This document shows positions 8,612-17,628 of a DNA stretch of 64,000 nt, piece by piece. The DNA is taken from contig NZ_JACRSV010000003.1 of NCBI RefSeq assembly GCF_014384905.1, forward strand, positions 248,001 to 312,000, given 5' to 3'. The translations under genes and the position numbers were made by a program. The notes below the pieces were generated by a model. It was not told where the DNA came from. It saw only the letters and a list, made by a program, of their open reading frames with translations, and did not search any database. Within the stretch, counting starts at the first letter, position 1, and each line of letters starts with the position of its first letter. This DNA is from Fumia xinanensis. Its GTDB lineage: Bacteria > Bacillota > Clostridia > Oscillospirales > Ruminococcaceae.

Positions 8612-9571
8612 ATGGAAAAAGGAGTATTGCTCGTAGGCGAGCCTATGGGGCTGTTTATCGCCAATGAAGTCGGCCAATTGGAGGATGTGGGCAGCTTTAC
8701 CCTGACCACCTGCGGCGCGGAGTTTAACGTGGCGGTTGGTATGACCAGGCTGGGCAGTAAAGTGACCTATATGACTAAGCTGGGCCACGACCCATTTGGA
8801 AAGAAAATAGTAAAAATGATGAAAAACACCGGAATTTCCACCGACCAAATTATTTTGTCCGACAGCCGTCCCACAGGATTTATGCTGAAAGAAAAAGTGG
8901 CATCTGGCGACCCTGGCATCTTTTATTTCCGGAAAGGAAGCGCCGCAGCGAGTCTCAGTCCATTGGATATTGAAGGCTTAGACTTTTCCAAATTCGACAT
9001 TGTCCACCTGACGGGGATTACCCCAGCGCTGTCAGAATCCTGCCGCGATATGGCGGAGACTCTAAATGAAAAGGCCAAAGAAAACGGCTGCCTGTTTTCT
9101 TTTGACCCCAATCTGCGTCCGCAGCTGTGGCCATCTAAGGAAAAAATGATTGAAACGATCAACGGCATGGCAGCAAAATCCGATGTCTTTCTTCCCGGAA
9201 TCAATGAAGCAAATATTTTGATTGGGGAATCGGAACCGAAAAAAATTGCACAAAGATACATTGAGGCGGGGGCCAAAACTGTTATCGTAAAAGTCGGCGC
9301 CAAAGGCGCCTATTACGCCGACCGCCAAGGAGAAAGCGGCTTTGTAGACGGATTTCCGGTCACAGAAGTGGTGGATACAGTGGGAGCCGGAGACGGTTTC
9401 GCTGCCGGAGTGCTCACCGGGCTTCGGGAAGGGGCATCCCTTTCAGAGGCAGTGCGGCAGGGCTGCGCCATCGGTGCTATACAGGTTATGAGCAAAGGCG
9501 ACAACGATGGGCTTCCCTACCGGGACGAGCTAGACGCTTTTATGGAAGGAAACCCTCACTGGAGGCGATAA
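8612..9571 (+). CDS. kdgK: PfkB-family 2-keto-3-deoxygluconate kinase
   Basis: This 319-residue ribokinase-fold protein has the two PfkB signatures: a Gly-rich N-terminal region (GAEFNVAVGMTRLG at about 35-48) and DTVGAGDGFAAG at about 255-266, with Asp261 as the expected catalytic base. It would phosphorylate 2-keto-3-deoxygluconate to KDPG with ATP. The assignment to KDG rather than another sugar rests mainly on the next gene, a KDPG aldolase one base downstream. TAAGGAG lies well placed before the ATG. It is cytoplasmic and second step of the sugar-acid route. Confidence 0.85.
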   Translation: MEKGVLLVGEPMGLFIANEVGQLEDVGSFTLTTCGAEFNVAVGMTRLGSKVTYMTKLGHDPFGKKIVKMMKNTGISTDQIILSDSRPTGFMLKEKVASGDPGIFYFRKGSAAASLSPLDIEGLDFSKFDIVHLTGITPALSESCRDMAETLNEKAKENGCLFSFDPNLRPQLWPSKEKMIETINGMAAKSDVFLPGINEANILIGESEPKKIAQRYIEAGAKTVIVKVGAKGAYYADRQGESGFVDGFPVTEVVDTVGAGDGFAAGVLTGLREGASLSEAVRQGCAIGAIQVMSKGDNDGLPYRDELDAFMEGNPHWRR

Positions 9572-9572
9572 A

Positions 9573-10469
9573 ATGTCCCAGGCTATGGAACAGTTCTTTG
9601 AAAACGGAATTCTGCCGGTAGTGGTAATCGACGACGCGGCAAAGGCAGTGCCGCTGGCAAGGGCATTGCTGCGAGGAGGCATTTTCGCCATTGAAATCAC
9701 CCTGCGCACCAATGACGGCGTGAAAGCAATCGGGCACATCCGCCATGAAGTTCCCGAAATGTACGTAGGCGCGGGGACGGTTATTACCCTTGAAAGAGCA
9801 AAACAGGCAGTTCAGGCGGGCGCGCAGTTTATCATCAGCCCCGGACTCAACGTCCCGGTTATCCAGTGGTGCCAAGAGCAGAACATCCCGGTATTTCCCG
9901 GGGTCGCCACTCCTTCCGAGGTGGAGGCGGCCTTGAATTTGGGACTCCGTGAGCTGAAATTTTTTCCCGCAGAGGCGGCAGGAGGTGTTCCGATGCTTCG
10001 TGCCTTCGCTTCTCCCTACCCCATGGCAACATTTCTTCCTACAGGCGGAATTGGTCTTCAAAATATGATGGAGTATCTGGCTTTGCCCAATGTGCTCGCC
10101 TGCGGCGGAAGCTGGCTCTGTCCGCAAAAATTGCTGGCAGAAGATCGGTTTGATGAGATAGAACGGCTCACTCGGCAAGCGGTGACAACGCTTCATGGCT
10201 TTTCCATTACAAAATTACAGTTCGCTTGCGGGGTAACTGAAGAGGAGCGGGATAAGATGACGGTGATAAACGAGTTTTCTGCTTCCCCACTGCTGCAATA
10301 TGAGGATGCGGAAGAAAAAGGATCTATCCAAATCACTGCCAACAACCTTAGCCGGGCAAAAGCTTTTTTTGAGCGCCGGGGTTTTTTATGCCGGGAAGAA
10401 GGGCGGAAGGGTATTCTGACGACTCAGATAGCGGATTTTTCGCTCTTTATCAAACAGAAAAAGGTTTAA
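9573..10469 (+). CDS. eda: KDPG/KHG aldolase with extra C-terminal domain
   Basis: Residues 1 to about 205 match class I 2-keto-3-deoxy-6-phosphogluconate aldolase: EITLRT with the catalytic Glu41, GAGTV, PG in FPGVATPSE, and the Schiff-base lysine at Lys129 in ELKFFPAE. The product pair is pyruvate and glyceraldehyde 3-phosphate. The protein is 298 residues, whereas ordinary Eda is about 205-215. The extra roughly 90 residues contain SIQITANNLSRAKAFFERRG, which resembles half of a VOC (glyoxalase-like) module; this is a pattern judgement only. It is separated from kdgK by one base, so translation is probably coupled. Confidence 0.88.
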   Translation: MSQAMEQFFENGILPVVVIDDAAKAVPLARALLRGGIFAIEITLRTNDGVKAIGHIRHEVPEMYVGAGTVITLERAKQAVQAGAQFIISPGLNVPVIQWCQEQNIPVFPGVATPSEVEAALNLGLRELKFFPAEAAGGVPMLRAFASPYPMATFLPTGGIGLQNMMEYLALPNVLACGGSWLCPQKLLAEDRFDEIERLTRQAVTTLHGFSITKLQFACGVTEEERDKMTVINEFSASPLLQYEDAEEKGSIQITANNLSRAKAFFERRGFLCREEGRKGILTTQIADFSLFIKQKKV

Positions 10470-10738
10470 AATGTTTACGGGATTTCAATGACTCTAATTT
10501 CGGGCCAAAATAGCGGAATGAAACGCTGCACCATATCACCTGTCACAACAAGAGCGTTTTGATAAAAGGAAGCGGGTATGTTCGGAACATCGATACCCAG
10601 ATTCCAAATTTTATGGACAAAGGGGGATTGTGTCAGATTTATTATGCTCGAAAAATTCTTTCGGTTATCAGTCAAACAAGGACGTTGATCGGAGGAAACG
10701 CAGTGTTCACAAAAAGGGTATCAAAAAGGAGGAAAAAA

Positions 10739-11791
10739 ATGAAAAAGACGAGATTATTAAGTGCATTACTAGCATGTGCAATGGTATTTACTCTGGGGCT
10801 GTCCGGTTGCCAGGAAGAACAGACACCTCCGCCTTCGGACAGTGGTGAAAGCTCTTCGGAATCCACTCCGGACTCTGTCGGTGACGCTACCGGAACCGGC
10901 GTATCGGGCCATAAGGTGGGCTTCATTCAGTTGACGCTGGGCACTACCTATCACGCAGCTATGAGTGAAAAGTTCGAGGCTTTGTCCAAAGAAAAAGGCG
11001 TTGATGTGAGCATGACGGTCAGCCAGAACAGAAGCGCAGAGGAGCAACTCAAATTAGCCGAGGATTTGATTGCCCAGGGCGTGGAAGCCATCGTATTGAA
11101 CCCCGTAGGAGACGAGATCGTCCCCTCTGTGGTACAGCTCTGTGAAAACGCCAAAATTCCGCTGATCTGCGTGGACAATACCACGGCGGGTTCAGGTTAC
11201 ACTTACGTTGGAATCGACAACTTCGCAATCGCCCGGGGCATCGGCCAGTACATCGGCGAGAAATACAACGGCGGCAACATGGTTTACGTCCGCAGTACCC
11301 CCACCGACACCGGCTGTCCAGCCCTTCGCTTCGGCGGCATCATGGGCGGTATGTCCGACCAGGGTGAAATGGCCCGTTTCCCGCTGATCGATGAACGCTA
11401 CGCTCCCACCGACGTGGGCGAGAATGACGGCATGAACCAGATGGAAGAACTTCTGGCCGCCAATAGCCAGATCGATGTAGTGCTGGTGCACCATGACGCG
11501 CAGGCTCTGGGCGCGCTGACCGCTATCAACAACGCCGGCCGCAAGGACATTAAAGTCATCTCCGGTTTCGACGGCGAAAAGGCTTTCTTTGAAAAAATGA
11601 AGGAAAACGAAGGCGGAAAGAACGGCCCGGACCTGGTTACCGGCCTGAACAGCCCCATTATGATCGCGGAAATGACCATGGACGTTCTCGATGATATATT
11701 CAGCGGCAAAGAAGTGGAATCCGAGTATCTGATCCCAGTCATCATTGTCAACTATGAAAACGTAGACGAATACATGGATTACGGTTTCTAA
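10739..11791 (+). CDS. sugar ABC importer substrate-binding lipoprotein
   Basis: The 350-residue product begins with a lipoprotein signal (charged MKKTR, hydrophobic core, lipobox LSGC with Cys24) and a Ser/Asp/Pro-rich linker to about residue 58. The rest is a periplasmic-binding-protein type 1 (RbsB-like) domain, with QLTLGTTYHAAMSEKF, GVEAIVLNPVGDEIVP and DNTTAGSGYTYVGIDN. It should capture a monosaccharide or sugar acid outside the membrane and deliver it to the permease and ATPase encoded next. The frame is open further upstream, but the ATG at 10739 has AAAGGAGG just ahead. The gap 10470-10738 holds no gene I can support. Confidence 0.92.
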   Translation: MKKTRLLSALLACAMVFTLGLSGCQEEQTPPPSDSGESSSESTPDSVGDATGTGVSGHKVGFIQLTLGTTYHAAMSEKFEALSKEKGVDVSMTVSQNRSAEEQLKLAEDLIAQGVEAIVLNPVGDEIVPSVVQLCENAKIPLICVDNTTAGSGYTYVGIDNFAIARGIGQYIGEKYNGGNMVYVRSTPTDTGCPALRFGGIMGGMSDQGEMARFPLIDERYAPTDVGENDGMNQMEELLAANSQIDVVLVHHDAQALGALTAINNAGRKDIKVISGFDGEKAFFEKMKENEGGKNGPDLVTGLNSPIMIAEMTMDVLDDIFSGKEVESEYLIPVIIVNYENVDEYMDYGF

Positions 11792-11803
11792 ACCTCAAAA
11801 GAT

Positions 11804-11836
11804 ACCGGCAAACAGGGAATCTTCCTGTTTGCCGGT
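11804..11836 (+). terminator. intercistronic hairpin after binding-protein gene
   Basis: A perfect 13-bp stem (11804-11816 with 11824-11836) with a 7-base loop sits between the binding-protein and permease genes. No T tract follows. Such hairpins usually protect the upstream message or partially terminate, giving more binding protein than membrane components. Confidence 0.6.
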
Positions 11837-11859
11837 GTCAAAAACGGGAGGATTGAAAC

Positions 11860-12810
11860 ATGAAAAAAACAATTGATTGGAAAAAACTCCTCGTAAAAAA
11901 CTCCAAATACATTTTGCTGGTGGTCATGGTGATTGTCTCGGCCCTGGTCAGCGACAAGTTTTTTACCAGCACTAATATCTCAAACCTGTTTAAGCAAAAC
12001 GCGGCGGTGGGAATCGTTGCCTTGGGCGAGCTGGTGGTCATTCTGACCGGCGGTATCGATTTGTCCGTCGGCGCTATCGTCTCGATGACGACGGTCATCG
12101 TTTCCTTGATGCTAAAGGCGGGAATGCCGATCCCCATAGCCATTGGGGTCACGCTGATCGTGGGTCTGCTGGCAGGTTTTGTCAACGGCATACTGATCAC
12201 CCGCTTCAAAATCATTCCCTTTATCGCCACTTTGGCTACCCTCAACGTCTTTAATGGGGTGGGGCTCTTACTGTCCACCGGGCGGCAGGTCTTTTACAAA
12301 AACGAGACATTCCTCAAAATTGGCAGCATATCTTATTGGTTTTTGCCGCTGATGGCGGTCATTTGGCTCGTCATCGCGATTATTGTAAACCACATCCTGG
12401 AGCGCACCAAGGCCGGTCGGCACCTGAAGGGGTTCGGCGGCAATAAAGAGGCGGTGCGGCTCAGCGGTGTCAATGTCAACCGCGTGGAACTGTCGGCGTA
12501 TATCGTGTCCGGTTTTCTCTGCGCCATCGGCGGCGTATTGATGGCTTCCCGGCTCACCCTGGGTTCCAACTCGGTGGGCAACGGCTGGGAGCTGACGGCA
12601 ATCGCGTCCGTCGTTATCGGCGGAGCCAGCATGACCGGCGGAGTTGGCGGGGTCGGTGGCGTTATCGTCGGTACCCTCGTCATGGGACTCATCGGCAACA
12701 TTATGAATCTACTGAAAGTCAGCATTTACTGGCAGCAAATCATTAAAGGCATCATCATTTTGATCGCGGTATACGGAAGTTCTGTCCGCAAGAAGGAGTC
12801 CTCAAAATGA
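11860..12810 (+). CDS. ribose-type ABC transporter permease
   Basis: This 316-residue, highly hydrophobic protein (eight to ten membrane segments) has the BPD_transp_2 signatures of RbsC/XylH permeases: GELVVILTGGIDLSVGAI at about 60-78 and the Gly-rich VIGGASMTGGVGGVGG near 250-265. It would form the membrane channel of the importer. GGGAGG precedes the ATG. The last four bases overlap the ATPase start (ATGA), so the two are translationally coupled. Confidence 0.93.
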   Translation: MKKTIDWKKLLVKNSKYILLVVMVIVSALVSDKFFTSTNISNLFKQNAAVGIVALGELVVILTGGIDLSVGAIVSMTTVIVSLMLKAGMPIPIAIGVTLIVGLLAGFVNGILITRFKIIPFIATLATLNVFNGVGLLLSTGRQVFYKNETFLKIGSISYWFLPLMAVIWLVIAIIVNHILERTKAGRHLKGFGGNKEAVRLSGVNVNRVELSAYIVSGFLCAIGGVLMASRLTLGSNSVGNGWELTAIASVVIGGASMTGGVGGVGGVIVGTLVMGLIGNIMNLLKVSIYWQQIIKGIIILIAVYGSSVRKKESSK

Positions 12811-14294
12811 AATCGTTGCTTTCTATGAAGGGCATTACCAAACGGTATCCCGGCGTGGTGGCGCTCAACCAGGTGGACTTGGAGCTGAAGAGCGGAGAAG
12901 TTTTGGCATTGGTGGGAGAAAACGGAGCGGGAAAAAGTACCCTTATCAAAACACTCTGCGGCGTGATACGCAAAGACGAAGGCTCCATCTCTATCGAAGG
13001 GCAGGAAGTCCAGATACAGGGCCCTTTGGATGCACAAAAGGCCGGTATCCGCGCCGTGCAGCAGCATTTTTCCCTGATCCCCACCATGTCGGTGGCGGAA
13101 AACCTGTTTTTCAGCGATCTCCCGCTGAAAAAAGGGCGCATTCTCGACCGGAAAAAGATGAACGAAGAGGCCAAGGAACTGCTCGGGTCCCTGGGCTTTG
13201 GGGATTTGGACCCGACCCAGCTGGTCTCCGATATATCGGTGGCCAACGCCCAGCGAGTGGAGGTTGCAAAGGCAATCCGGTTCACCCCAAAAATCCTGAT
13301 TTTGGACGAACCTTCCGCTGTGCTGCCGGAAAACGATGTAGAAACATTGTTTGAAATTATCCGAAAGCTGAAAGCTGACGGCGTGGGTGTCATCTACATT
13401 TCCCACCACATGGACGAGGTTTTCGAAATCGCGGATACCATCACCGTTTTGAAAGACGGGGAAAAAGTCATCGACATCGACGACGTGAACTCGGTCAACC
13501 AATTCGATTTGGTACAGTATATGGTCGGCCGGGAACTGAAGCAGATTTATCCCCCTGTTTATACCGACATTGGGGAAACCATATTGAAAGTGGAGGGGCT
13601 CACGACAAGCCGGGTCAAAAACATTTCCTTTGAGCTCCATGAGGGGGAAGTGCTGGGCTTTGCGGGACTGGTAGGCTCTGGACGGACGGAAATCTGCCGG
13701 GCGCTTTTCGGACTCGACAAAATTCTGTCCGGGAAAATCACCCTGCGTGGCAAGCCCTACCTTCCCAAATGCACCAAAGACGCCATCCAGGCGGGATTAG
13801 GCTTTGTGACCGAGGACCGGCATTACGACGGCCTGATCCTCGATGACAGCGTGGAGCGGAACATCGGCTTTGTGGGACTGAATAAGCTGATTCGAAGGAC
13901 TGTTATCTCCAAAAAGAAAAGCCGCGAGGCGGCGGACCGGTTTGTGGGCGATTTGAAAATTGCTACCCCCGGCATCGAGCAGGAAGTTGTAAACTTAAGC
14001 GGCGGCAACCAGCAAAAGGTAGTTTTGGCCAAATGGCTGTTTATCGAGCCTAAAATCATTCTATTTGATGAGGGAACCCGGGGCATCGACGTCAACGCCA
14101 AGCACGAAATTTATCAGCTCATCCATCAGCTGGTCGAAAACGGTCATTCCATCATCATGGTGTCCTCTGAACTGCCGGAGGTCATGCAGATGAGCAACCG
14201 GATCATGGTCATGTACGAAGGAGAGCTGGTTTCCGAATTTGCCCACGAGGGGGCAACGGAAGAGGCAATTATGGAGAAAGCTTCCGGCATCTGA
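12807..14294 (+). CDS. sugar ABC transporter ATPase (RbsA type)
   Basis: This 495-residue protein has two ABC modules, as in RbsA/MglA/XylG. Module 1 has Walker A GENGAGKST (about 37-45) and Walker B KILILDEPSA; its signature region reads ISVANAQRVEVAK rather than the usual LSxGxxQ. Module 2 has the degenerate Walker A GLVGSGRTE, signature NLSGGNQQKVVLAKW and Walker B KIILFDEGTRGID. It powers import by the adjacent permease. Gene order is binding protein, permease, ATPase. The run of hairpins beginning at 14330 follows directly. Confidence 0.93.
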   Translation: MKSLLSMKGITKRYPGVVALNQVDLELKSGEVLALVGENGAGKSTLIKTLCGVIRKDEGSISIEGQEVQIQGPLDAQKAGIRAVQQHFSLIPTMSVAENLFFSDLPLKKGRILDRKKMNEEAKELLGSLGFGDLDPTQLVSDISVANAQRVEVAKAIRFTPKILILDEPSAVLPENDVETLFEIIRKLKADGVGVIYISHHMDEVFEIADTITVLKDGEKVIDIDDVNSVNQFDLVQYMVGRELKQIYPPVYTDIGETILKVEGLTTSRVKNISFELHEGEVLGFAGLVGSGRTEICRALFGLDKILSGKITLRGKPYLPKCTKDAIQAGLGFVTEDRHYDGLILDDSVERNIGFVGLNKLIRRTVISKKKSREAADRFVGDLKIATPGIEQEVVNLSGGNQQKVVLAKWLFIEPKIILFDEGTRGIDVNAKHEIYQLIHQLVENGHSIIMVSSELPEVMQMSNRIMVMYEGELVSEFAHEGATEEAIMEKASGI

Positions 14295-14329
14295 AGCTGG
14301 GGATAAATTAGAAGGATTTTTGGCGGCTA

Positions 14330-14510
14330 TAAAAAATAGTATCGTTGCGGGCATGAAATGCCCGCAAAATGCCTGATTAAACAGGCATTTGCAATCCGGG
14401 ACACGGATTGCAACTATTTTTTAACAATTTGCTTTTTCAAAAGGCGAATGCCTTTTGAAGCCATCTTTGATGGATTTCCCGCATTTTATGCGGGAAAAGG
14501 AAAACAAATT
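14330..14510. repeat. two adjacent four-way-junction palindromic folds
   Basis: The first fold has an outer helix of 11 perfect pairs (14330-14340 with 14413-14423) enclosing three hairpins set almost end to end: 14345-14367 (10 bp, 3-base loop), 14368-14389 (8 bp, 6-base loop) and 14390-14412 (9 bp, 5-base loop). The second has an outer helix of about 10 pairs with one bulge (14426-14436 with 14501-14510) around hairpins 14436-14459 (10 bp, 4-base loop), 14461-14473 (5 bp) and 14475-14497 (10 bp, 3-base loop). Stems are perfect and linkers are 0-4 bases. Two bases separate the folds. The element fills the gap between the ATPase and dehydratase genes. I recognise no named family; as RNA or single-stranded DNA it would form two cloverleaf-like folds. 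Confidence 0.8.
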
Positions 14511-14635
14511 ATAAAAGCTGCCGTTTGTCCATAGAGATTGGAGAGGATTCCTCCCAATTTGAGCGTAAATGCGCGAAACAAGGCCGCTTCCCCACGCCCG
14601 CGGCGCAGGAGCGGTGAAAGGAATGGTGAGGATTA

Positions 14636-16003
14636 ATGGAACTGAAAGAAAAAATCCAGCAAAACGTCAATACCTGTTCGGCTCCCTCTGCACTTAAAAT
14701 TACCGACATTCGGTTTACCGACATCGAAGGAGGTCCCTTTGAGAATTCACTCATTAAAGTCTACACAAACCAGGGGATCGTGGGATTCGGCGAGGTGCGG
14801 GATTTCGCCTGCAAGCAATATGCCCTGATGCTCAAAAGCCGTCTCATCAACGAAAACCCCTGCGATGTGGACCGGCTGTTCCACCGGATTAAGCAGTTCG
14901 GCTACCACGGACGGCAGGGCGGCGGAGTCAGCGGCATCGAAGTGGCCCTTTGGGACATCGTAGGGAAAGCCTATTCGGTGCCGGTATATCAGCTCATTGG
15001 CGGGAAATATCGGGATACCGTGACCGTTTACTGCGACACCGACGTGTATGGAAAACACGACGGCAAGGCCATGGGAGCCGCTCTCAAAAAGAGGATGGAA
15101 AAGGGCTTTAAATTCCTCAAAATGGACGTGGGTATCGACCTGTTGTTGGACGAGCCGGGCACCCTCTGCGCACCAGCCTGGATATTAGATGCCATGCGGG
15201 AAGATGCGGACATGCCCGTCTTCAAACGGGGTGGCCACACCACGGAGGAAAACCTCAAAGAAAAAGCAATCTACGACCTTTATAACATCGAGCATCCCTT
15301 TACCGGAATCCACATCACCGAAAAGGGACTGGATTTCTTGGAGCAGTATGTGGCGGACGCCCGGTCGGTTGTGGGCTATGATGTGCCCATCAGCATTGAC
15401 CACTTCGGCCATATCGGGGCGGAGGACTGCATCCGGCTGCTGCGGCGGCTGGAAAAGTACAACATCGCCTGGGCAGAGGATCTGCTCCCCTGGCAGTATA
15501 CAAAGCAGTGGCAGAGAATTGCCGCCGCGACCACCGTTCCCCTCTGCACCGGCGAGGACACCTACGGAAAAGAAGCCTTCCGGGAGATCGTCTCCTCCGG
15601 CGCCTTTTCGGTGATCCACCCGGATATCCTGACGGCGGGGGGAATCCTCGAGACCAAGAAAATCGGCGAAATAGCCGAAGAACACGGCGTCGCCATGGCA
15701 ATCCACAACGCGGAAAGCCCCGTGGCGTTTTTGGCGGCGGTCCACACCGCTGCGGCCACTCGGAATTTCTTGGCGCTGGAGCACCACTCCAACGACATCC
15801 CCTGGTGGAACGACATAGTCATCGGCTGCGATAAGCCCATTATTGCGGACGGGCAGGCCAAAGTTCCCACCGCGCCGGGCCTTGGCATCACCGACATCAA
15901 CGACGAGGCGCTGAAAGAGCATATGCATTCCAAAGTCAAGGGGCTTTGGGAAGACACCAGCGACTGGGATTATATTTGGTCCCACGACCGGCTGTGGAGC
16001 TGA
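14636..16003 (+). CDS. enolase-superfamily sugar-acid dehydratase
   Basis: This 455-residue protein belongs to the mandelate racemase/muconate lactonizing group. An N-terminal capping domain (about 20-140) precedes the barrel, which carries Lys162 in FLKMD, metal ligands Asp255 (SIDHFG), Glu281 (AEDLLPW) and Glu307 (GEDTYG), and His357 (AIHNAE) as the likely general base. Enzymes of this kind dehydrate aldonic or aldaric acids to 2-keto-3-deoxy acids, which would feed the KDG kinase and KDPG aldolase upstream. The particular acid cannot be read from sequence. The ATG is preceded by GTGAGG at 5 bases. Confidence 0.88.
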   Translation: MELKEKIQQNVNTCSAPSALKITDIRFTDIEGGPFENSLIKVYTNQGIVGFGEVRDFACKQYALMLKSRLINENPCDVDRLFHRIKQFGYHGRQGGGVSGIEVALWDIVGKAYSVPVYQLIGGKYRDTVTVYCDTDVYGKHDGKAMGAALKKRMEKGFKFLKMDVGIDLLLDEPGTLCAPAWILDAMREDADMPVFKRGGHTTEENLKEKAIYDLYNIEHPFTGIHITEKGLDFLEQYVADARSVVGYDVPISIDHFGHIGAEDCIRLLRRLEKYNIAWAEDLLPWQYTKQWQRIAAATTVPLCTGEDTYGKEAFREIVSSGAFSVIHPDILTAGGILETKKIGEIAEEHGVAMAIHNAESPVAFLAAVHTAAATRNFLALEHHSNDIPWWNDIVIGCDKPIIADGQAKVPTAPGLGITDINDEALKEHMHSKVKGLWEDTSDWDYIWSHDRLWS

Positions 16004-16022
16004 CGAAAGGAGCGAAGGAAGG

Positions 16023-16796
16023 ATGCTAAAGGGAAAAACGACGGTCATCATCGGCGGAACCACCGGAATCGGTGCCTCCACGGTGCGGCTGTTTGCGGAA
16101 AACCGGGCAAACGTCGTGTTTGCCGGGCGGAAAAAGGCGGAAGGAGATGCGCTCGAGAAGGAATGCACCGAAAAATACCCGGAAGCCTGCGTCCGCTTTT
16201 ACCAGATGGATGTGAGCGTGGAAGAAGAAGTCAAGGCCATGGCCGCATACGTGGAAAAAGAGTTCGGCGGCTGCGACGTGCTCTTCAACAACGCCGGCAT
16301 CCACCTTGCGGGAAGGATTTTGGAGACCCCGCCGGCAGATTTTGACAAAATCATGTCCATCGACTGCCGCGGGGTATACTTAGCCTGCTACTACTTCATG
16401 CCCATGATGCTGAAAAAGCAGTATGGAACCATTATCAATATGTCGTCAGTGTCGGGCATCTGCGCGGACTACTCCATGGCGGCCTATAACACCGCCAAGG
16501 GCGCTGTGACAAACCTCACCCGGGCCATCGCCATCGACTACGCCGATCAGGGTATCCGCTGCAACGCTATCTGTCCCGGTGCGGTCCGGACAGAAATGCT
16601 GGAGTACACCTTCCGGAAAATCGACTACGCCGAGCGGGTCAACCGGGAAGCTTACCCCACCCACACCTTTGCCACGCCGGAGGAGATCGCCGAAGTGGCC
16701 CTGTTCCTGGCGGCACGAAAGGTGGATTTTCTAAACGGTGTAAACCTGCCGGTAGACGGCGGAATCACCTGTCACACCGGACAGCCTCATTATTAG
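16023..16796 (+). CDS. short-chain dehydrogenase/reductase
   Basis: This 257-residue classical SDR has the cofactor motif GGTTGIG (about 11-17), NNAGI (about 89-93), and a Ser142, Tyr155, Lys159 catalytic set in SSVSG and YNTAKG. An NAD(P)-dependent oxidation or reduction of a sugar acid or its lactone is likely from context. The arginine in FAGRKK after strand 2 suggests NADP preference (inference). It lies 19 bases after the dehydratase gene with GAAAGGAGCGAAGG just ahead, and 12 bases before the cyclase gene, so the three appear co-transcribed. Confidence 0.9.
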   Translation: MLKGKTTVIIGGTTGIGASTVRLFAENRANVVFAGRKKAEGDALEKECTEKYPEACVRFYQMDVSVEEEVKAMAAYVEKEFGGCDVLFNNAGIHLAGRILETPPADFDKIMSIDCRGVYLACYYFMPMMLKKQYGTIINMSSVSGICADYSMAAYNTAKGAVTNLTRAIAIDYADQGIRCNAICPGAVRTEMLEYTFRKIDYAERVNREAYPTHTFATPEEIAEVALFLAARKVDFLNGVNLPVDGGITCHTGQPHY

Positions 16797-16808
16797 GGGT
16801 GAACGTTT

Positions 16809-17495
16809 ATGCTGTATGAGTTATCGCTTCCCCTGTCGCCCGATGTGGTGCGGTACGACGACGCTACTCCCAAGCCGCAGTTTCAACCGTTTACCAGCAT
16901 CGGTTCCGGCGATAGTAACAATCAGACAGTGATTACGCTTTTCACCCACGGCGGTTCCCACGTAGACGCTCCCTACCACTTCTGTGAGGGTGGAGACACG
17001 ATTGATCAACTAAATATTGGGGCTTTCATCTTTTCCAAGGCTCTATTGGTGAATGTGCAGTCCCAGCGGGGTGGGCGAATCGGTGTGGAACAGCTGAAAG
17101 GGCAGGAAGGCATCGAAAACGCTGACCTTTTGATGTTGCATATGGGATACTCCCAGTTTTGGCAGAATGAGGCGGTTTATCGGGACGATTTCCCCGCTTT
17201 GACCTTGGAAGCGGCCCGGTATCTCCGGGAACAACTGCCGAATCTAAAGGCCATTGCATTGGACACCCTCAGCGTAGACGGAACCGACGGATTTTCCACC
17301 GGTTTTGCAAATCATCACGCGCTTTTGGATATGCGGGAGGACGGTATCCGGCCTTTGCTCATCTATGAGTGCATGGACTTTACCCCTATTTTGGGGCTAA
17401 AAGATTATTGCAAAGTCTATGGAATCCCACTGCGGCTGAAGGGCCTGGACGCTTCTCCTGTTACCATGGTGGCAGAATTAATTAATACTCCCTGA
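16809..17495 (+). CDS. cyclase-family metal-dependent hydrolase
   Basis: The 228-residue protein has the motif HGGSHVDAPYH (about 47-57), the variant of HxGTHxDxPxH that binds metal in kynurenine formamidase and related cyclase-family enzymes. These hydrolyse amide or lactone-like bonds; in a sugar-acid locus a lactonase-type role is a plausible guess. It is the last gene of the plus-strand group and is followed by a strong terminator pair. Confidence 0.85.
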   Translation: MLYELSLPLSPDVVRYDDATPKPQFQPFTSIGSGDSNNQTVITLFTHGGSHVDAPYHFCEGGDTIDQLNIGAFIFSKALLVNVQSQRGGRIGVEQLKGQEGIENADLLMLHMGYSQFWQNEAVYRDDFPALTLEAARYLREQLPNLKAIALDTLSVDGTDGFSTGFANHHALLDMREDGIRPLLIYECMDFTPILGLKDYCKVYGIPLRLKGLDASPVTMVAELINTP

Positions 17496-17518
17496 TAAAA
17501 CAGTGCTTATACCGCAAA

Positions 17519-17627
17519 AGGGAAAGCCTTGAGAGCATAATAATCCCCCTAAGGCTTTCCTTTTTGTATTTTTATTAAATTTTAAACTGTAAAAAGCCTT
17601 AGCTGATGGAATAGCTAAGGCTTTTTT
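17519..17627. terminator. two terminators between convergent genes
   Basis: Hairpin one pairs 17521-17530 with 17551-17560 and is followed by TTTTTGT on the plus strand. Hairpin two pairs 17591-17604 with 17613-17627 (14 bp, ending in CTTTTTT on the plus strand and with an A tract that serves the minus strand). They separate the sugar-acid locus from mreB. Confidence 0.85.
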
Positions 17628-17628
17628 A

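Noticed and set aside
14330..14510. CRISPR array or tRNA-like genes
   Set aside because: The hairpins differ in sequence, there are no repeat-spacer units, and no T loop or anticodon features of a real tRNA are found.
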